In this document: piece by piece, positions 43,877 through 52,458 of the stretch | Numbering within the stretch: position 1 is the first letter of the stretch | How the letters are laid out: each line of letters begins with the position of its first letter | From: Pelotomaculum propionicicum | GTDB taxonomy: Bacteria > Bacillota > Desulfotomaculia > Desulfotomaculales > Pelotomaculaceae | Direction of reading: 5' to 3' | Length of the DNA stretch: 64,000 nt | Assembly: GCF_004369225.1 (NCBI RefSeq) | Contig: NZ_QFFZ01000010.1 | Coordinates: 1-64,000 of the forward strand | Notes under the pieces: model-generated | Databases searched by the model: none | What the model saw: only the letters and a program-made list of their open reading frames with translations | Told to the model about the DNA's origin: nothing | Translations under genes and position numbers: made by a program

Positions 43877-43996
43877 ATGCATACAATTGTTGAAATAATG
43901 GCAGTCCTTTTGTTTGGGTCTCTTGTTGTCATGGTGCTGGGCCGGGAAACAAGGAATAAAACGCTGGAAGAAATCAGCGGTGAAAAGTCTCATTAA
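43877..43996 (+). pseudogene. C-terminal remnant of an MFS transporter
   Basis: A 39-codon frame ends in a hydrophobic helix followed by VLGRETRNKTLEEISGE, which is the typical cytoplasmic tail of sugar-porter-type MFS proteins. Nothing before it reads as transporter, so the gene is a fragment. A small independent protein is possible, but the tail motif argues for decay. Confidence 0.5.
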
Positions 43997-44039
43997 GTCA
44001 TTCAGAAGGTTAATAGATATACTAAATTCTTAAAAAAAC

Positions 44040-44076
44040 TAAAGCCTGCATTGTTTTGTTAATGCGGGCTTTTTTT
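44040..44076 (+). terminator. Terminator after the MFS remnant
   Basis: AAAGCCTGCATT-GTTTTGTT-AATGCGGGCTTTTTTT is a 12-bp stem with a T-run. It is probably the original terminator of the transporter gene whose tail lies upstream. Confidence 0.85.
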
Positions 44077-44109
44077 ACATTATTTACAACTGACTGGCTT
44101 ATGAAAATA

Positions 44110-44283
44110 TCATCCTTCCAGCAATAGAAATATTTTTTTGGAGGCTTCTTTCAGTTTTGTTACGAGCTCCGGCAGCTGTTCGGGCTTAAACCTGAATTCG
44201 GGCAGGAAAATGCTGAGCGCCGCCACCTCTCCGTCTGTCAAATAATCCCGTATAGGGCAGGAGATACCTACCACACCCTTCAT
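44110..44283 (-). pseudogene. C-terminal remnant of an IclR-family regulator
   Basis: The 57-codon minus-strand frame reads GVVGISCPIRDYLTDGEVAALSIF and then PEQLPELVTKLKEASKKI, matching the last part of the IclR effector domain (GIAAPVRD ... VVAALS ... ). The helix-turn-helix and the rest of the effector domain are missing. With the MFS remnant it marks a decayed catabolic locus. Confidence 0.65.
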
Positions 44284-44372
44284 GGTTGGTATTCATGCAA
44301 TCTATAAGTTTGAATTATGGTTTATGTTATACAAAAAACATCATAAAACTTACCGGCTCATTTTCCCCTGCT

Positions 44373-45770
44373 TTATTTACCCGCCTGTCTTGCGCCGGTG
44401 TTTATATTGCCCCTGGCCAGGGAGGCGAAAATACCGCCGACACAGGTGACAGCGAAAACAATAAACGCCACGTTGACACTTTTTTGCAGCAAATCGGCGG
44501 TAGCCGGACCCAATTGAGCGCTGCCGACATATAAGTCTATGATCAATGTGGCTATGGCGACACTGACCGCCTGGCCGATCAGCCGCATGGTGCCGCTGGT
44601 GGAGGAGGCCACACCGTAAAACCTTTTTTCAACCGATCCCATAATGGCGTTCATATTGGGAGAGGAGAACAGCGCGAAACCGGTGCCAAGCACCATCAGG
44701 TTAATTATCACCAGCCACAGCGGCGTGCTCCTGGCGATAAAGCCCAGGAAAAACAACCCCAGGGCGGTTAAACCCATCCCCCAGGAAGAAACTATCCTTG
44801 GTTCGACACGGTCGGAAAGCGACCCCGCGAAGGGTGACAGCAGCGCCATCATAACCGGCTGGGAGAGCAGGATCATTCCCGCGGACTGTGAGCTGTATTC
44901 CATAACCACCTGCAGGTACATGGACAGCAGAAAAGTTATAGCGAAGGTAGCGCTGTAATTAATCAACGCCGCCAGGTTCGATAAGGCAAAGGTGACATTT
45001 TCTTTAAAGAGGCTAATGTTTATTAGAGGGTGCCTGCATTTCATTTCCTGTCTGACAAACAGGACTAATAAAACCAGGCCGAAGAACAGGATATATTTGG
45101 CCCAGACAGATGTGGCGATTGATGAGAACGCGTACAGGAAGGCAACCAACCCGAACATATAAAGGACAGAGCCGGTTTTATCGAAGCTCTCTCCCCTGGC
45201 GTCAGCCCATTCTCCCTTGATCCTGGTGGCAAACAGATACGTGGCCAAACCAATGGCTGTGTTAAGAAAGAATATGGATTCCCAGCCCAAATGCTGGTTC
45301 ATCGCGCCGCCCAGGACAGGCCCCAGCGAAAGGCCGGTATATACTGTGGCGACATTGAAACCCAATACCCTGCCCCTCTCCTGGGGGGGGAAAACTGAAG
45401 TTAAAATAGCCATACCTGTGCCAAAAGTCATGGAAGACCCGATCCCCTGCAGAACTCTGAAGCCGATCAGAGCCTGAACCGACCAGGCCGCCCCGCAGAG
45501 CAGGGATGAGAGGGTGAAAATTATCACACCTAAAATGAAGATTTTTTTTCTGCCGGCGATATCGGCCAGCCTGCCGAAGGGCAGCAGAAAGGCGGCAGTG
45601 GCCAGAAGGTAGCTGCTGACCACCCAGCTAAGCAACAACGCATTGCTGTTAAACTCCCGCCCAATGGTGGGAATGGCCAGGTTAATGGCGCTGCCCATGA
45701 AAGGGGTCGAAAAAGAGGCCACCATTACTGTAATCAAGGTGTACTTTTTAATCGCAGGGTCTTGGTTCAT
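44373..45770 (-). CDS. DHA2-type MFS drug exporter (EmrB/QacA)
   Basis: The 465-residue protein has about 14 hydrophobic spans, with motif A LPFGRLADIAGRKKIFI, motif B-like RVLQGIGSSMTFGTGMAIL and motif C-like VYTGLSLGPVLGGAM, which are typical of proton-driven multidrug exporters. The ATG at 45770 has a GGAGGT site; the open frame upstream lacks signals. Substrate unknown. Confidence 0.9.
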   Translation of the reverse strand: MNQDPAIKKYTLITVMVASFSTPFMGSAINLAIPTIGREFNSNALLLSWVVSSYLLATAAFLLPFGRLADIAGRKKIFILGVIIFTLSSLLCGAAWSVQALIGFRVLQGIGSSMTFGTGMAILTSVFPPQERGRVLGFNVATVYTGLSLGPVLGGAMNQHLGWESIFFLNTAIGLATYLFATRIKGEWADARGESFDKTGSVLYMFGLVAFLYAFSSIATSVWAKYILFFGLVLLVLFVRQEMKCRHPLINISLFKENVTFALSNLAALINYSATFAITFLLSMYLQVVMEYSSQSAGMILLSQPVMMALLSPFAGSLSDRVEPRIVSSWGMGLTALGLFFLGFIARSTPLWLVIINLMVLGTGFALFSSPNMNAIMGSVEKRFYGVASSTSGTMRLIGQAVSVAIATLIIDLYVGSAQLGPATADLLQKSVNVAFIVFAVTCVGGIFASLARGNINTGARQAGK

Positions 45771-46041
45771 TGCTTTACCTCCAGAGCCAAAAGTAGTTGC
45801 TTGGATCTCTTCCCCAGGGTTGATAAACACCCTGTTTATACAAACTTCTTTAAAAAACAAGTATCTCCTTTTTATGTATGAACATTGTTTTGAAATCAAA
45901 GTTAATTTAAGATCCAAAAGATAATAAATGTTTAATAATTCTGAAATATAATTTTAATATATATGGATTATATTTAATATGTTGGTAATCTTTATATGAA
46001 AAGTGATGTAATGATTTTATAGAAAGGTAAAGGTGATAAAA

Positions 46042-46479
46042 ATGACGCCAATCTCCTTGCCTTCAAATTATAATGACAACACACTTGTTTTGATGGTGCA
46101 GACACCGCGTACTCTCTATGTTTACTGGGATCTTTCGCCAAACCAGAGAGCGGCCCTGGCGGCCAAAAAAAAACTGCAGCTGAGGTTAAATGTGGTAAAC
46201 CTGGGTGTTTACCGCTCCTTTGACATAAAACCTGCCTGGGACAGCTTTTACATCACCGGTGTGGAGCCGGGCCTCGATTATTATTGCGATATAGTTATAA
46301 TAGACGGGGATGACGGGGTTTATCCCGTGATTTATTCAAATAAAGTATCGGCTCCGGCGGAGCGCCCCACCCTCGCGGTTGGCAGCCCCGTCACTTCCGG
46401 CTTCTGGGGCGCCGGCGGATACACCACCCGGGAAGGTGCATGGACAAGTTATAGCTCAGGAGAGTTTTACAAAAAATAG
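46042..46479 (+). CDS. DUF4912 protein
   Basis: This 145-residue protein matches the DUF4912 family: LVLMVQTPRTLYVYWDLS near the start, then SFDIKPAWDSFYITGVEPG and YYCDIVIIDGDD. The family is common in Clostridia and has no assigned biochemical role. The fold looks like a single beta-rich domain, with a Ser/Gly/Tyr-rich tail. The ATG at 46042 is preceded by AAAGGTG; a GTG at 46033 is an alternative. Confidence 0.85.
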   Translation: MTPISLPSNYNDNTLVLMVQTPRTLYVYWDLSPNQRAALAAKKKLQLRLNVVNLGVYRSFDIKPAWDSFYITGVEPGLDYYCDIVIIDGDDGVYPVIYSNKVSAPAERPTLAVGSPVTSGFWGAGGYTTREGAWTSYSSGEFYKK

Positions 46480-46484
46480 ATTGT

Positions 46485-46574
46485 TTATTGCATGCGGCTT
46501 ACATAAGAAAGCATAAAAAGAACGGCCGATAGAATAAATGCTATAGCCGCTATTACTTTCATTGAAGTAGACAA
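46485..46574 (-). CDS. Possible small single-span membrane protein (29 residues)
   Basis: A TTG start at 46574 lies 8 bp after GAGGGGG and opens a frame with a hydrophobic helix (VIAAIAFILSAVLFMLSYV) and a short basic/polar end. The ribosome site and amphipathic layout support a real small protein, but nothing else does. An internal ATG at 46562 is also possible. Confidence 0.35.
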   Translation of the reverse strand: MSTSMKVIAAIAFILSAVLFMLSYVSRMQ

Positions 46575-46629
46575 TATAATGCCCCCTCGTACATTATTCA
46601 TTATTCAACCGGTTGATGTTTCATTGAAA

Positions 46630-47487
46630 TTAGTATAAAAGTGGTTTATTGTATTCAATGTCGGTAATCTCGCATTGAAACCAGGTGAAATCTCCTGTCT
46701 CCAACTTCCAGATTACATCCGTTTGGGAAGAAATCCTGACGCCGTTAAACTCATTATAACCTTTTGTGACCCCTCCCCAGTCAGTCAGGATATACCGGCC
46801 ATTTTCTTCCCTGTACCGCCTGGCGAAAAAGCTGACAATATCACCATTGTCGTCAAAAGTGTAAATCCCGGAATCTGTCACGCCCTGGTAGCTCATAGTC
46901 ACCCTGGCCGAATTGGCGTCTATTTCTTCCCATTTGAGATAGCTGTTTAAAGCCGCACTTGGAAACCAGGCCATTTCCGCAAGATATCTCAGCAGGGCGC
47001 CCTGATCCATTTCATTTCCCCTGGCATTTACCACAGGTATTAGGGAAAGCACCTTTATATTCATTTCCCCTTTGCCCTGATCATACTTGTCTTTTCCCGC
47101 AAAGTAAATAAGTGGATTCATCCTGACTCTGGCTTTCCAGATAAATCCCGGCTCATCTACGGTAAAATACTGTTCTGCCTCAACAGGCATCCAGGGCTGA
47201 TCTTCTTTAAGCCTCATCAACCCCCTTTGTTTCAGGCGCACAGTATTTGCTCTTTCCTTGCCTATAACCTGTGACCGTTCCAGCCATTTTTGCACGCACT
47301 GCGGCAGCCCTGCCAGATCCGCTTTTGTAACAATCTCCTTTTTATGCTCCGGGTTATTTTCGAAGAGCTCTTTTACTTCTTTTTTCACCTGCCGGTTGAA
47401 CAGGCTGCTTGCCGCAGCTGACACTACAAAAAACAAAATTATTAAAACAGCAAGAATACCAACGATTATCACAGCTACCCTGGACAT
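46630..47487 (-). CDS. DUF6544-family membrane-anchored protein
   Basis: The 285-residue protein has one N-terminal membrane span (about 5-28) and a large outside or soluble beta-rich domain with LPQCVQKWLERSQVIG, RLKQRGLMRLKEDQPWMP, EQYFTVDEPGFIWKA and ILTDWGGVTKGYNEFNGV, which fit DUF6544. Function unknown. The ATG has GAGAGG. The ICMT-like gene lies 26 bp upstream on the same strand, so the two are probably co-transcribed. Confidence 0.75.
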   Translation of the reverse strand: MSRVAVIIVGILAVLIILFFVVSAAASSLFNRQVKKEVKELFENNPEHKKEIVTKADLAGLPQCVQKWLERSQVIGKERANTVRLKQRGLMRLKEDQPWMPVEAEQYFTVDEPGFIWKARVRMNPLIYFAGKDKYDQGKGEMNIKVLSLIPVVNARGNEMDQGALLRYLAEMAWFPSAALNSYLKWEEIDANSARVTMSYQGVTDSGIYTFDDNGDIVSFFARRYREENGRYILTDWGGVTKGYNEFNGVRISSQTDVIWKLETGDFTWFQCEITDIEYNKPLLY

Positions 47488-47512
47488 AGATCAACCTCTC
47501 TATCATTTGTAT

Positions 47513-48211
47513 TCACCATATATAGGGAAACAACCTGTACCTTACTTTCTTCTTATAATCCTCGTACCCTTCCAGTTCATCTACCAGCATTTTTTCCTCA
47601 CCTAAAATCCTGCCCGCTAAAAGAAAAAACATGGCCAGGCCGATAATCAAACCATACAGCGAACCCAGCAGCAGCGGCGCTCCGATAAAAAGCAGTATCC
47701 CCCCTAGATACATGGGATGCCGTACTATACTGTAAACTCCTGTCGACACCACTCGCTGCTTGCGCTCAGCCTGGATCCTGACCAGTGCCGACACAAAGGT
47801 ATTGTCGGCATACGACCGGTAGAAAAAGAAAAATGAAAGTAATAATGCAATAAACCCTAAAACTTTGACCCACAGCGGGAGGTACACTGTCCACCCGTAT
47901 CTTTTCGCATCCAGCGGCATGATCACAATCCAGGCTATAAAACCTAATAAAAGGCCGGCAACAACATACCTGTCCCATCCTTTCTGGTTGCCTGTTCCGG
48001 GTTTTTTGTACCTTTCCGCCAGCAGGGCGGGGTCGTGGCGGTACAGGTGGATGATAGTTGAAAAACAAAGTACCGCAAACCAGACGCTGAAAATCCAGCC
48101 CTCCACCCAGAGCCAGTCCCCGGAAAGCAAAAGCAGCAGCGCCGGGAAAAGCAGGATATAGACAAGGGTGAAAATTATTCTGCCTAAAGTCATGCTGTTG
48201 GTTTCAGCCAT
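47513..48211 (-). CDS. Isoprenylcysteine carboxyl methyltransferase-like membrane protein
   Basis: The 232-residue protein has about five to six spans and the ICMT/PEMT C-terminal signature: GVYSIVRHPMYLGGILLF, then EEKMLVDELEGYEDYKKKVRYRLFP. This fold binds SAM and methylates lipids or isoprenylated or small hydrophobic substrates. The true substrate in bacteria is usually unknown. The ATG has GGGGG 8 bp upstream. Confidence 0.85.
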   Translation of the reverse strand: MAETNSMTLGRIIFTLVYILLFPALLLLLSGDWLWVEGWIFSVWFAVLCFSTIIHLYRHDPALLAERYKKPGTGNQKGWDRYVVAGLLLGFIAWIVIMPLDAKRYGWTVYLPLWVKVLGFIALLLSFFFFYRSYADNTFVSALVRIQAERKQRVVSTGVYSIVRHPMYLGGILLFIGAPLLLGSLYGLIIGLAMFFLLAGRILGEEKMLVDELEGYEDYKKKVRYRLFPYIW

Positions 48212-48425
48212 AATGAGTCCCCCGCTTTTTTAACTCATAAGCTTCCACTCATTACTAAGTTATATTCATTGAAAAGAAGCAAAAATCATAGGGACATTCC
48301 TGACTGTACCCTATGCTTTCATGCAGATTAAAAAGTTTCCTGGTCCACATTTTATCCACCCCCGGATGATTATTTTCAGAGCAGGGGAAAAGCTGCTTCT
48401 GTGTCCCCTTGTCTCCTTGTTTGCG

Positions 48426-49289
48426 CTAAATTTTTACCTTGGGCTTTACTCTAATATTTATTAGACTTTCAACATCATTCAGCACAGCCTTCTCTTTAAC
48501 GTCAATCATCAGCCAGCGGCCCCCGCAGGAAAAAGGTGTGCGCCGGTATAAGCCGGCTACATAAGGTGTAAACATTGAGAGCGACAATTCCACCTCTTTT
48601 TCCTCTTTCGCACCTACAACTACAAGCGCGATAAAGTAGTCTTCCATTGGATAAAGTGTGCAAAGCGACTTGCCGCTTTTTTGGTATTTAATATTCCAGC
48701 CAGGCTGAGCGGCGCATTTGCTGTAATTCATTTTGGGCCGGACCTGATATGCGTTTTCAATATATGAAAGTAGTTCCCGCCACAGCGGCGCTCCTTTGCC
48801 GACATAGCGCTCAATATCCTCAAAGGAAGGCATTTTATCGCTGTGATACAACTCACTCCACTGCACAGGCATTCTCCTCTCGTTATACGGTTCAAAATCC
48901 CAATTACCGTAAAAGGTGGCGTTCAATTTCGTTTGTTCCATAATCTTTTCCCAATCGGACATCATTCTCAGCCATATTTTAAATTCACTGTGTCTAAAAT
49001 CATATTGATTTTCCTTATGAAGAAAATCAAAAATATTTACTGTCATGATCTTTTCTTCATATGACATAGTGAATAATCTGGAAAAATCCCTGTCGTTTAC
49101 TTCGGGAAAGTATTTCGGGGGATTTTTCATGGTGAAATCGGTTTGGCCCTGATCAAAGATGATTATACCATTGTTATTCAGCACTCTCTGCATACTGTTC
49201 AGTGCTTCCACGGGGTCAACTTCTTCCTCGTTAATAGCATTACTCAAGCATACAATCGCATCAAATTTTCTGTTAAAAGCTTTTTCCAA
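48426..49289 (-). pseudogene. Fusion of a methyltransferase C-terminal half and a DUF3788 domain (chimeric remnant)
   Basis: The first about 150 residues match the C-terminal half of a class I SAM methyltransferase (KFDAIVCLSNAINEEEV, MQRVLNNNGIIIFDQGQTDF). The SAM-binding N-terminal half is absent, and the frame has a TAA just upstream of its TTG start at 49289. The last about 135 residues, from ELYHSDKMPSFEDIERYV through GWNIKYQKSGKSLCTLYPME, are a complete DUF3788 domain. The DUF3788 part could still be made as a separate protein from an internal Met. The methyltransferase part cannot be active. Confidence 0.6.
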
Positions 49290-49456
49290 AAAATGAAATT
49301 ATTGTCCCACTCTATTACCTTTACTTTACTTCCCAGGCTGTTGGCGGTTCTTTGTCTATTCCTCGTCACAACGAACACCTGATACCCGCTGGCAAGCAGT
49401 TCTTCAGTCAGGTTTCTCCCGATAAAACCAGTCCCGCCAAAAATTAAAACATTCAT
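49244..49456 (-). pseudogene. N-terminal fragment of an NAD(P)-dependent epimerase/SDR (TIGR01777-like)
   Basis: From an ATG at 49456 with GGAGGTGGG upstream, the frame reads NVLIFGGTGFIGRNLTEELL (Rossmann GGxGxxG) and VFVVTRN, then about residue 53 it leaves the family and ends at 49244, overlapping the methyltransferase remnant in another frame. Full members have about 300 residues. A deletion with a breakpoint near 49290-49300 joined this start to the methyltransferase tail. Confidence 0.7.
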
Positions 49457-49589
49457 CTCTCCCACCTCCGGAAAGGCGTCTAACGTTCCGTGTATTCATG
49501 CGTCCCGACCACTTCCATCTTGGCTAAGTGTTGGGAATAATCTGTTATTTTATGGTCGGAGCGATATTTTTTTATTTGTCTTTAAGCTA

Positions 49590-49618
49590 TTGCTTTTTTA
49601 CGTAATTACGTATATACT
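49590..49618 (+). promoter_or_regulatory. Promoter with palindromic operator for the toxin-antitoxin operon
   Basis: TTGCTT (49590-49595) and TATACT (49613-49618) are separated by 17 bp. The spacer holds the perfect 14-bp palindrome TACGTAATTACGTA (49599-49612). Binding there by the antitoxin would block the promoter directly. Confidence 0.75.
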
Positions 49619-49647
49619 GTAAGCACAATATGCTTGAGGTGGTTTTT

Positions 49648-49941
49648 ATGTCTGAAACTCAAACTTTTTCACATAAGATTTTTGTTCAAAAGCGTAATCT
49701 GATTAGTATTCCAAGAGATATCCGTGATTCCTTAAACATTAATGAAGGCGATGTTCTTGATATCAGTTTGGTCGACAATAAGATTATCATTGAACCAATG
49801 AAACTTGTGCCTTCCAGTCAGGCTTATTTTTGGGCTGATAGAACACAAAGGGATTTATTGGATGCCAAGGAAGATATTAAATCGGGAAATACCAGGGAAT
49901 TTAAGACTGTTAAAGAATTTCTGGACGGTATTGAGCAATGA
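49648..49941 (+). CDS. AbrB/MazE-type antitoxin
   Basis: The 97-residue protein has a SpoVT/AbrB swapped-hairpin DNA-binding domain (IFVQKRNLISIPRDIRDSLN, then EGDVLDISLVDNKIIIEP) and a C-terminal part (WADRTQRDLLDAKEDIKSG ... KTVKEFLDGIEQ) that would wrap the toxin. The ATG at 49648 has GAGGTGG. Its stop overlaps the toxin start by 4 bp. It is expected to bind the palindrome in its own promoter. Confidence 0.88.
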   Translation: MSETQTFSHKIFVQKRNLISIPRDIRDSLNINEGDVLDISLVDNKIIIEPMKLVPSSQAYFWADRTQRDLLDAKEDIKSGNTREFKTVKEFLDGIEQ

Positions 49942-50216
49942 CCAAACGGTTCCGTTCAACCCGTAAATTTGATAAACAATTTAAGTCTCTTGATAATAAT
50001 TCTTTTAAGCAGGCTGTAAAAGCTATTGAATTATTTATGTCAGAACCCGGCCACCCTTCACTCCGTTATAAGAAAATCCAGGGTACAAATAGCTTTTTCG
50101 AGATAAGTGTTAATATGTCGATACGCATAATTATTGAGATTACTTCAGATGGGCAAGACCAGATTAATACTTTCTATATCATTGGTACTCACAATGAAGT
50201 ATTTCCTCCAAAGTAG
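49938..50216 (+). CDS. RelE/ParE-superfamily toxin (YafQ-like)
   Basis: The 92-residue basic protein starts KRFRSTRKFDKQFKSL and continues with HPSLRYKKIQG and SIRIIIEITSDG ... NTFYIIGTHNEVF, the order of RelE/YafQ/HigB toxins that cut mRNA at the ribosome. A His near the C-terminus (GTHNEVF) suits the catalytic position of YafQ-type toxins. It is translationally coupled to the AbrB antitoxin and followed by a terminator, forming a compact two-gene module. An AbrB antitoxin with a RelE-fold toxin is a known but less common pairing. Confidence 0.88.
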   Translation: MTKRFRSTRKFDKQFKSLDNNSFKQAVKAIELFMSEPGHPSLRYKKIQGTNSFFEISVNMSIRIIIEITSDGQDQINTFYIIGTHNEVFPPK

Positions 50217-50241
50217 CAGAGATGCTACTTTTTCTTTTTTA
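50210..50241 (+). terminator. Terminator of the toxin-antitoxin operon
   Basis: AAAGTAGCA-GAGA-TGCTACTTT followed by TTCTTTTTT overlaps the last codons of the toxin gene. Confidence 0.9.
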
Positions 50242-50427
50242 GGCTCCGACTGTCATATAACGTTTACGTGCATTACTAGCATTTCCTTCAGCTATTTTAA
50301 TGCCTGTCTTTCCACCAAGTTGACTTTTTTGTGACTCAATAAAGTTATTAAGGGAAAGTCACGAGTAATTCGTGGGCAGCTACGGTGGAAGTATAGACCA
50401 TGTGTGGGGGAGTATGGTATGGATTTT

Positions 50428-51651
50428 TTACAATGCTTCACCGGCCTGCTCCACCGTTTTAATCCGTACCGCTGCCGGCGGGTGGCTGTATCCAAACCAC
50501 TGCACAAAGGGAGCCGGCGCCACGTCGGTCAGGTTGCTGACAGCCAGGTCTACCTCCAGGCGCACAGCGGCCGGTACGTCTCTGGTCAGCGCCACGGAGG
50601 TGCGGTCGGCTTCTGTTTCCATACGCCGGGAGATATAGTTCTGCAGGGGGCTGCCGGCGAAAGAAGTGAGCAAAAAGAACAGCAGGATCACCGCCCAGGC
50701 TGCCGGGTTGCGTGTCAGGAGCGGCACAGTCTCCCGCAGCAGCCAGAACAAAAATACCCAGAGGATGAAATTGCCCAGGATACCCAGGATCAAGCCTTTA
50801 ATAATGTGGCCTTTCAGCCAGTGCGCCATTTCATGGGCGACCACCGCTTTCACTTCATCCAGCGGGTATGTTTTTAACAGAGTGTCATACAGCACGATCC
50901 TTTTGGTGCTGCCCAAACCCGCGTAATAAGCGTTGGTTCTGGTGGTGCGGCTGCTGGCGTCCATAATCAGCACCTCATCCACAGGCAGCCTTGCTTTATC
51001 AGCCAGATCCCTTACCATGGAAGTCACGGCGGGATCAGTGGCCGGGGTAAAGCGGTTGAATAGCGGAGCGACAACCACAGGCCAGAGAAAAGTCTGAATT
51101 AAAATCCAGACTGAAAGAAAGGCGGCGGCGGCCAGCCACCAGGTGTTGGGCCAGCGGCCCATCAGCCGGAAAAGGATAAGCACACCTGCAGCGGACAGAA
51201 CCAGGCTGATAACGCTTTCCTTAACATAATCGACCCACCAGGCTCCCATGGTCTGGGTGGAAAAGCCCCACCAGTGCTGCCAAAAGTAGCTGCTGAAAAG
51301 TGTGAAGGGCAGGTTTACAAGCTGCAGAAACAGCCAGAGCATCAGAAAAAACAGCAAAAGGCCGGTCCAGAACCCCCCGGCGGTTTGTTCCGACCAGCGG
51401 GCAAGAGAAGAAGCCCGGCCTGAGTAAATAAACCAGACCAGGAACGCGGCCTGCGCGAAAACAGAGAAGATATAGACAAGGCGAATGGCCCTGCTGTACT
51501 GCCTGCCGCGCTCAACCTGCTCCGCGCTGAAATACAGCAAGGTGTCGGCAGCAACCCGGCCGGGGAAAAGAGTGTACCAGAGATACAGCAAGCCAAGCAC
51601 ACCTGCCCCGGTAATCAGAATCAACCAGATAATATTGAAGCGCGGCTGCAA
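50428..51651 (-). CDS. M48-family membrane metalloprotease (Ste24/HtpX type)
   Basis: The protein (about 407 residues) has several membrane spans in the first half and the zinc-binding motif VVAHEMAHWLKGH, with a downstream Glu in ETEADRTSVAL as third ligand. The layout follows eukaryote-like Ste24 CAAX proteases. It would cut membrane or exported proteins. The TTG start at 51651 is preferred, with GGAGGT 7 bp upstream; a TTG five codons earlier overlaps that site. Confidence 0.9.
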   Translation of the reverse strand: MQPRFNIIWLILITGAGVLGLLYLWYTLFPGRVAADTLLYFSAEQVERGRQYSRAIRLVYIFSVFAQAAFLVWFIYSGRASSLARWSEQTAGGFWTGLLLFFLMLWLFLQLVNLPFTLFSSYFWQHWWGFSTQTMGAWWVDYVKESVISLVLSAAGVLILFRLMGRWPNTWWLAAAAFLSVWILIQTFLWPVVVAPLFNRFTPATDPAVTSMVRDLADKARLPVDEVLIMDASSRTTRTNAYYAGLGSTKRIVLYDTLLKTYPLDEVKAVVAHEMAHWLKGHIIKGLILGILGNFILWVFLFWLLRETVPLLTRNPAAWAVILLFFLLTSFAGSPLQNYISRRMETEADRTSVALTRDVPAAVRLEVDLAVSNLTDVAPAPFVQWFGYSHPPAAVRIKTVEQAGEAL

Positions 51652-51782
51652 TTGTATGACCTCCAATTCCTTTTTTTAAAAATATAACAAAAAGTTAAAG
51701 ATTGAGCTATCTAATAATTTGCTTATCAACAGAACAAAATATTAACGCAGCAAAAATAAAATGAAAGGGTGAAATAAAGTTG

Positions 51783-52034
51783 ATGAATCAACAGCACATT
51801 CACTGTATCGTCAACGACTGCCATTACTGGATCCAGGGCAACAAGTGTCAAGCCAACGAAATACTTGTATCTACGGACGAGTTCGGCAGCCAACATCTTG
51901 ACCATATTGACGCGACCATGGCTAAACAGCTGACTCCCGCCACAGCCGGTTCCTGTATGGCAACCTGCTGCAAAACTTACGTTGCCAAGGGGTCAAAAGA
52001 TATTAACGCTGACAGTGTCAAAAAAATGTCTTAA
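51783..52034 (+). CDS. DUF1540 cysteine-rich protein
   Basis: The 83-residue protein has the DUF1540 pattern HCIVNDCHYWIQGNKCQANEI with cysteines at both ends of the module, and a second group AGSCMATCCKTY. Such proteins probably bind a metal and are common in spore-forming Clostridia. Function unknown. ATG at 51783 is preferred over the TTG one codon upstream. A hairpin follows the stop. Confidence 0.85.
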   Translation: MNQQHIHCIVNDCHYWIQGNKCQANEILVSTDEFGSQHLDHIDATMAKQLTPATAGSCMATCCKTYVAKGSKDINADSVKKMS

Positions 52035-52042
52035 ACCTTCCT

Positions 52043-52069
52043 GGACCCGGCCGGCCTACAGCCGGGTCC
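52043..52069 (+). terminator. GC-rich hairpin after the DUF1540 gene
   Basis: GGACCCGGC-CGGCCTACA-GCCGGGTCC makes a strong 9-bp stem just after the stop. The T-run is poor (tgatcttgat), so the terminator call is tentative. Confidence 0.6.
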
Positions 52070-52115
52070 TGATCTTGATATATCCAGCGGAGCTTACGCC
52101 GGCCTGCCCCGGGAA

Positions 52116-52256
52116 TCAGCCATGTTTTCTTTCCAGAGGGCATTCTTCTTCGTCGTCATAGTACTGACAGCTCTGGTTGACACAGAGGCGGGTAATATCC
52201 AGCCAAACCCTGCCCGGCTCTTTTACAGGCCTTCTCCTGGTGTACACATTAACCAT
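52116..52256 (-). CDS. Small cysteine-containing protein (46 residues)
   Basis: From an ATG at 52256 with GGGAGGG upstream the frame encodes a basic start (NVYTRRRPVKEPGR) and a C-terminal CVNQSCQYYDDEEEC group. The three cysteines resemble a small metal or disulfide site. I do not recognise the family. Real coding is suggested by the ribosome site and the cysteine pattern only. Confidence 0.4.
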   Translation of the reverse strand: MVNVYTRRRPVKEPGRVWLDITRLCVNQSCQYYDDEEECPLERKHG

Positions 52257-52408
52257 GCGCTCCACCCTCCCGCAGAAAATTTCCTCAACCTCTATGCTGA
52301 TGTGAAACACCCCCCTACTTTTTACTGGAAGTATTCAGTAAAAAAGGGGTTATTCCTTGACAAATATTATAGTTTATTTCGACAGGAAAGGAGGGGAGAG
52401 TTTACATT

Positions 52409-52437
52409 AAAAAGAGACATCCCCACAGGAATGTCCC
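52409..52437 (-). terminator. Terminator of the cysteine synthase gene
   Basis: On the minus strand GGGACATTCC pairs with GGGATGTCTC across TGTG and is followed by TTTTTAATG. It lies 138 bp beyond the gene's stop in the direction of transcription. Confidence 0.65.
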
Positions 52438-52458
52438 AGTTTTACACTTACAGTTTCA

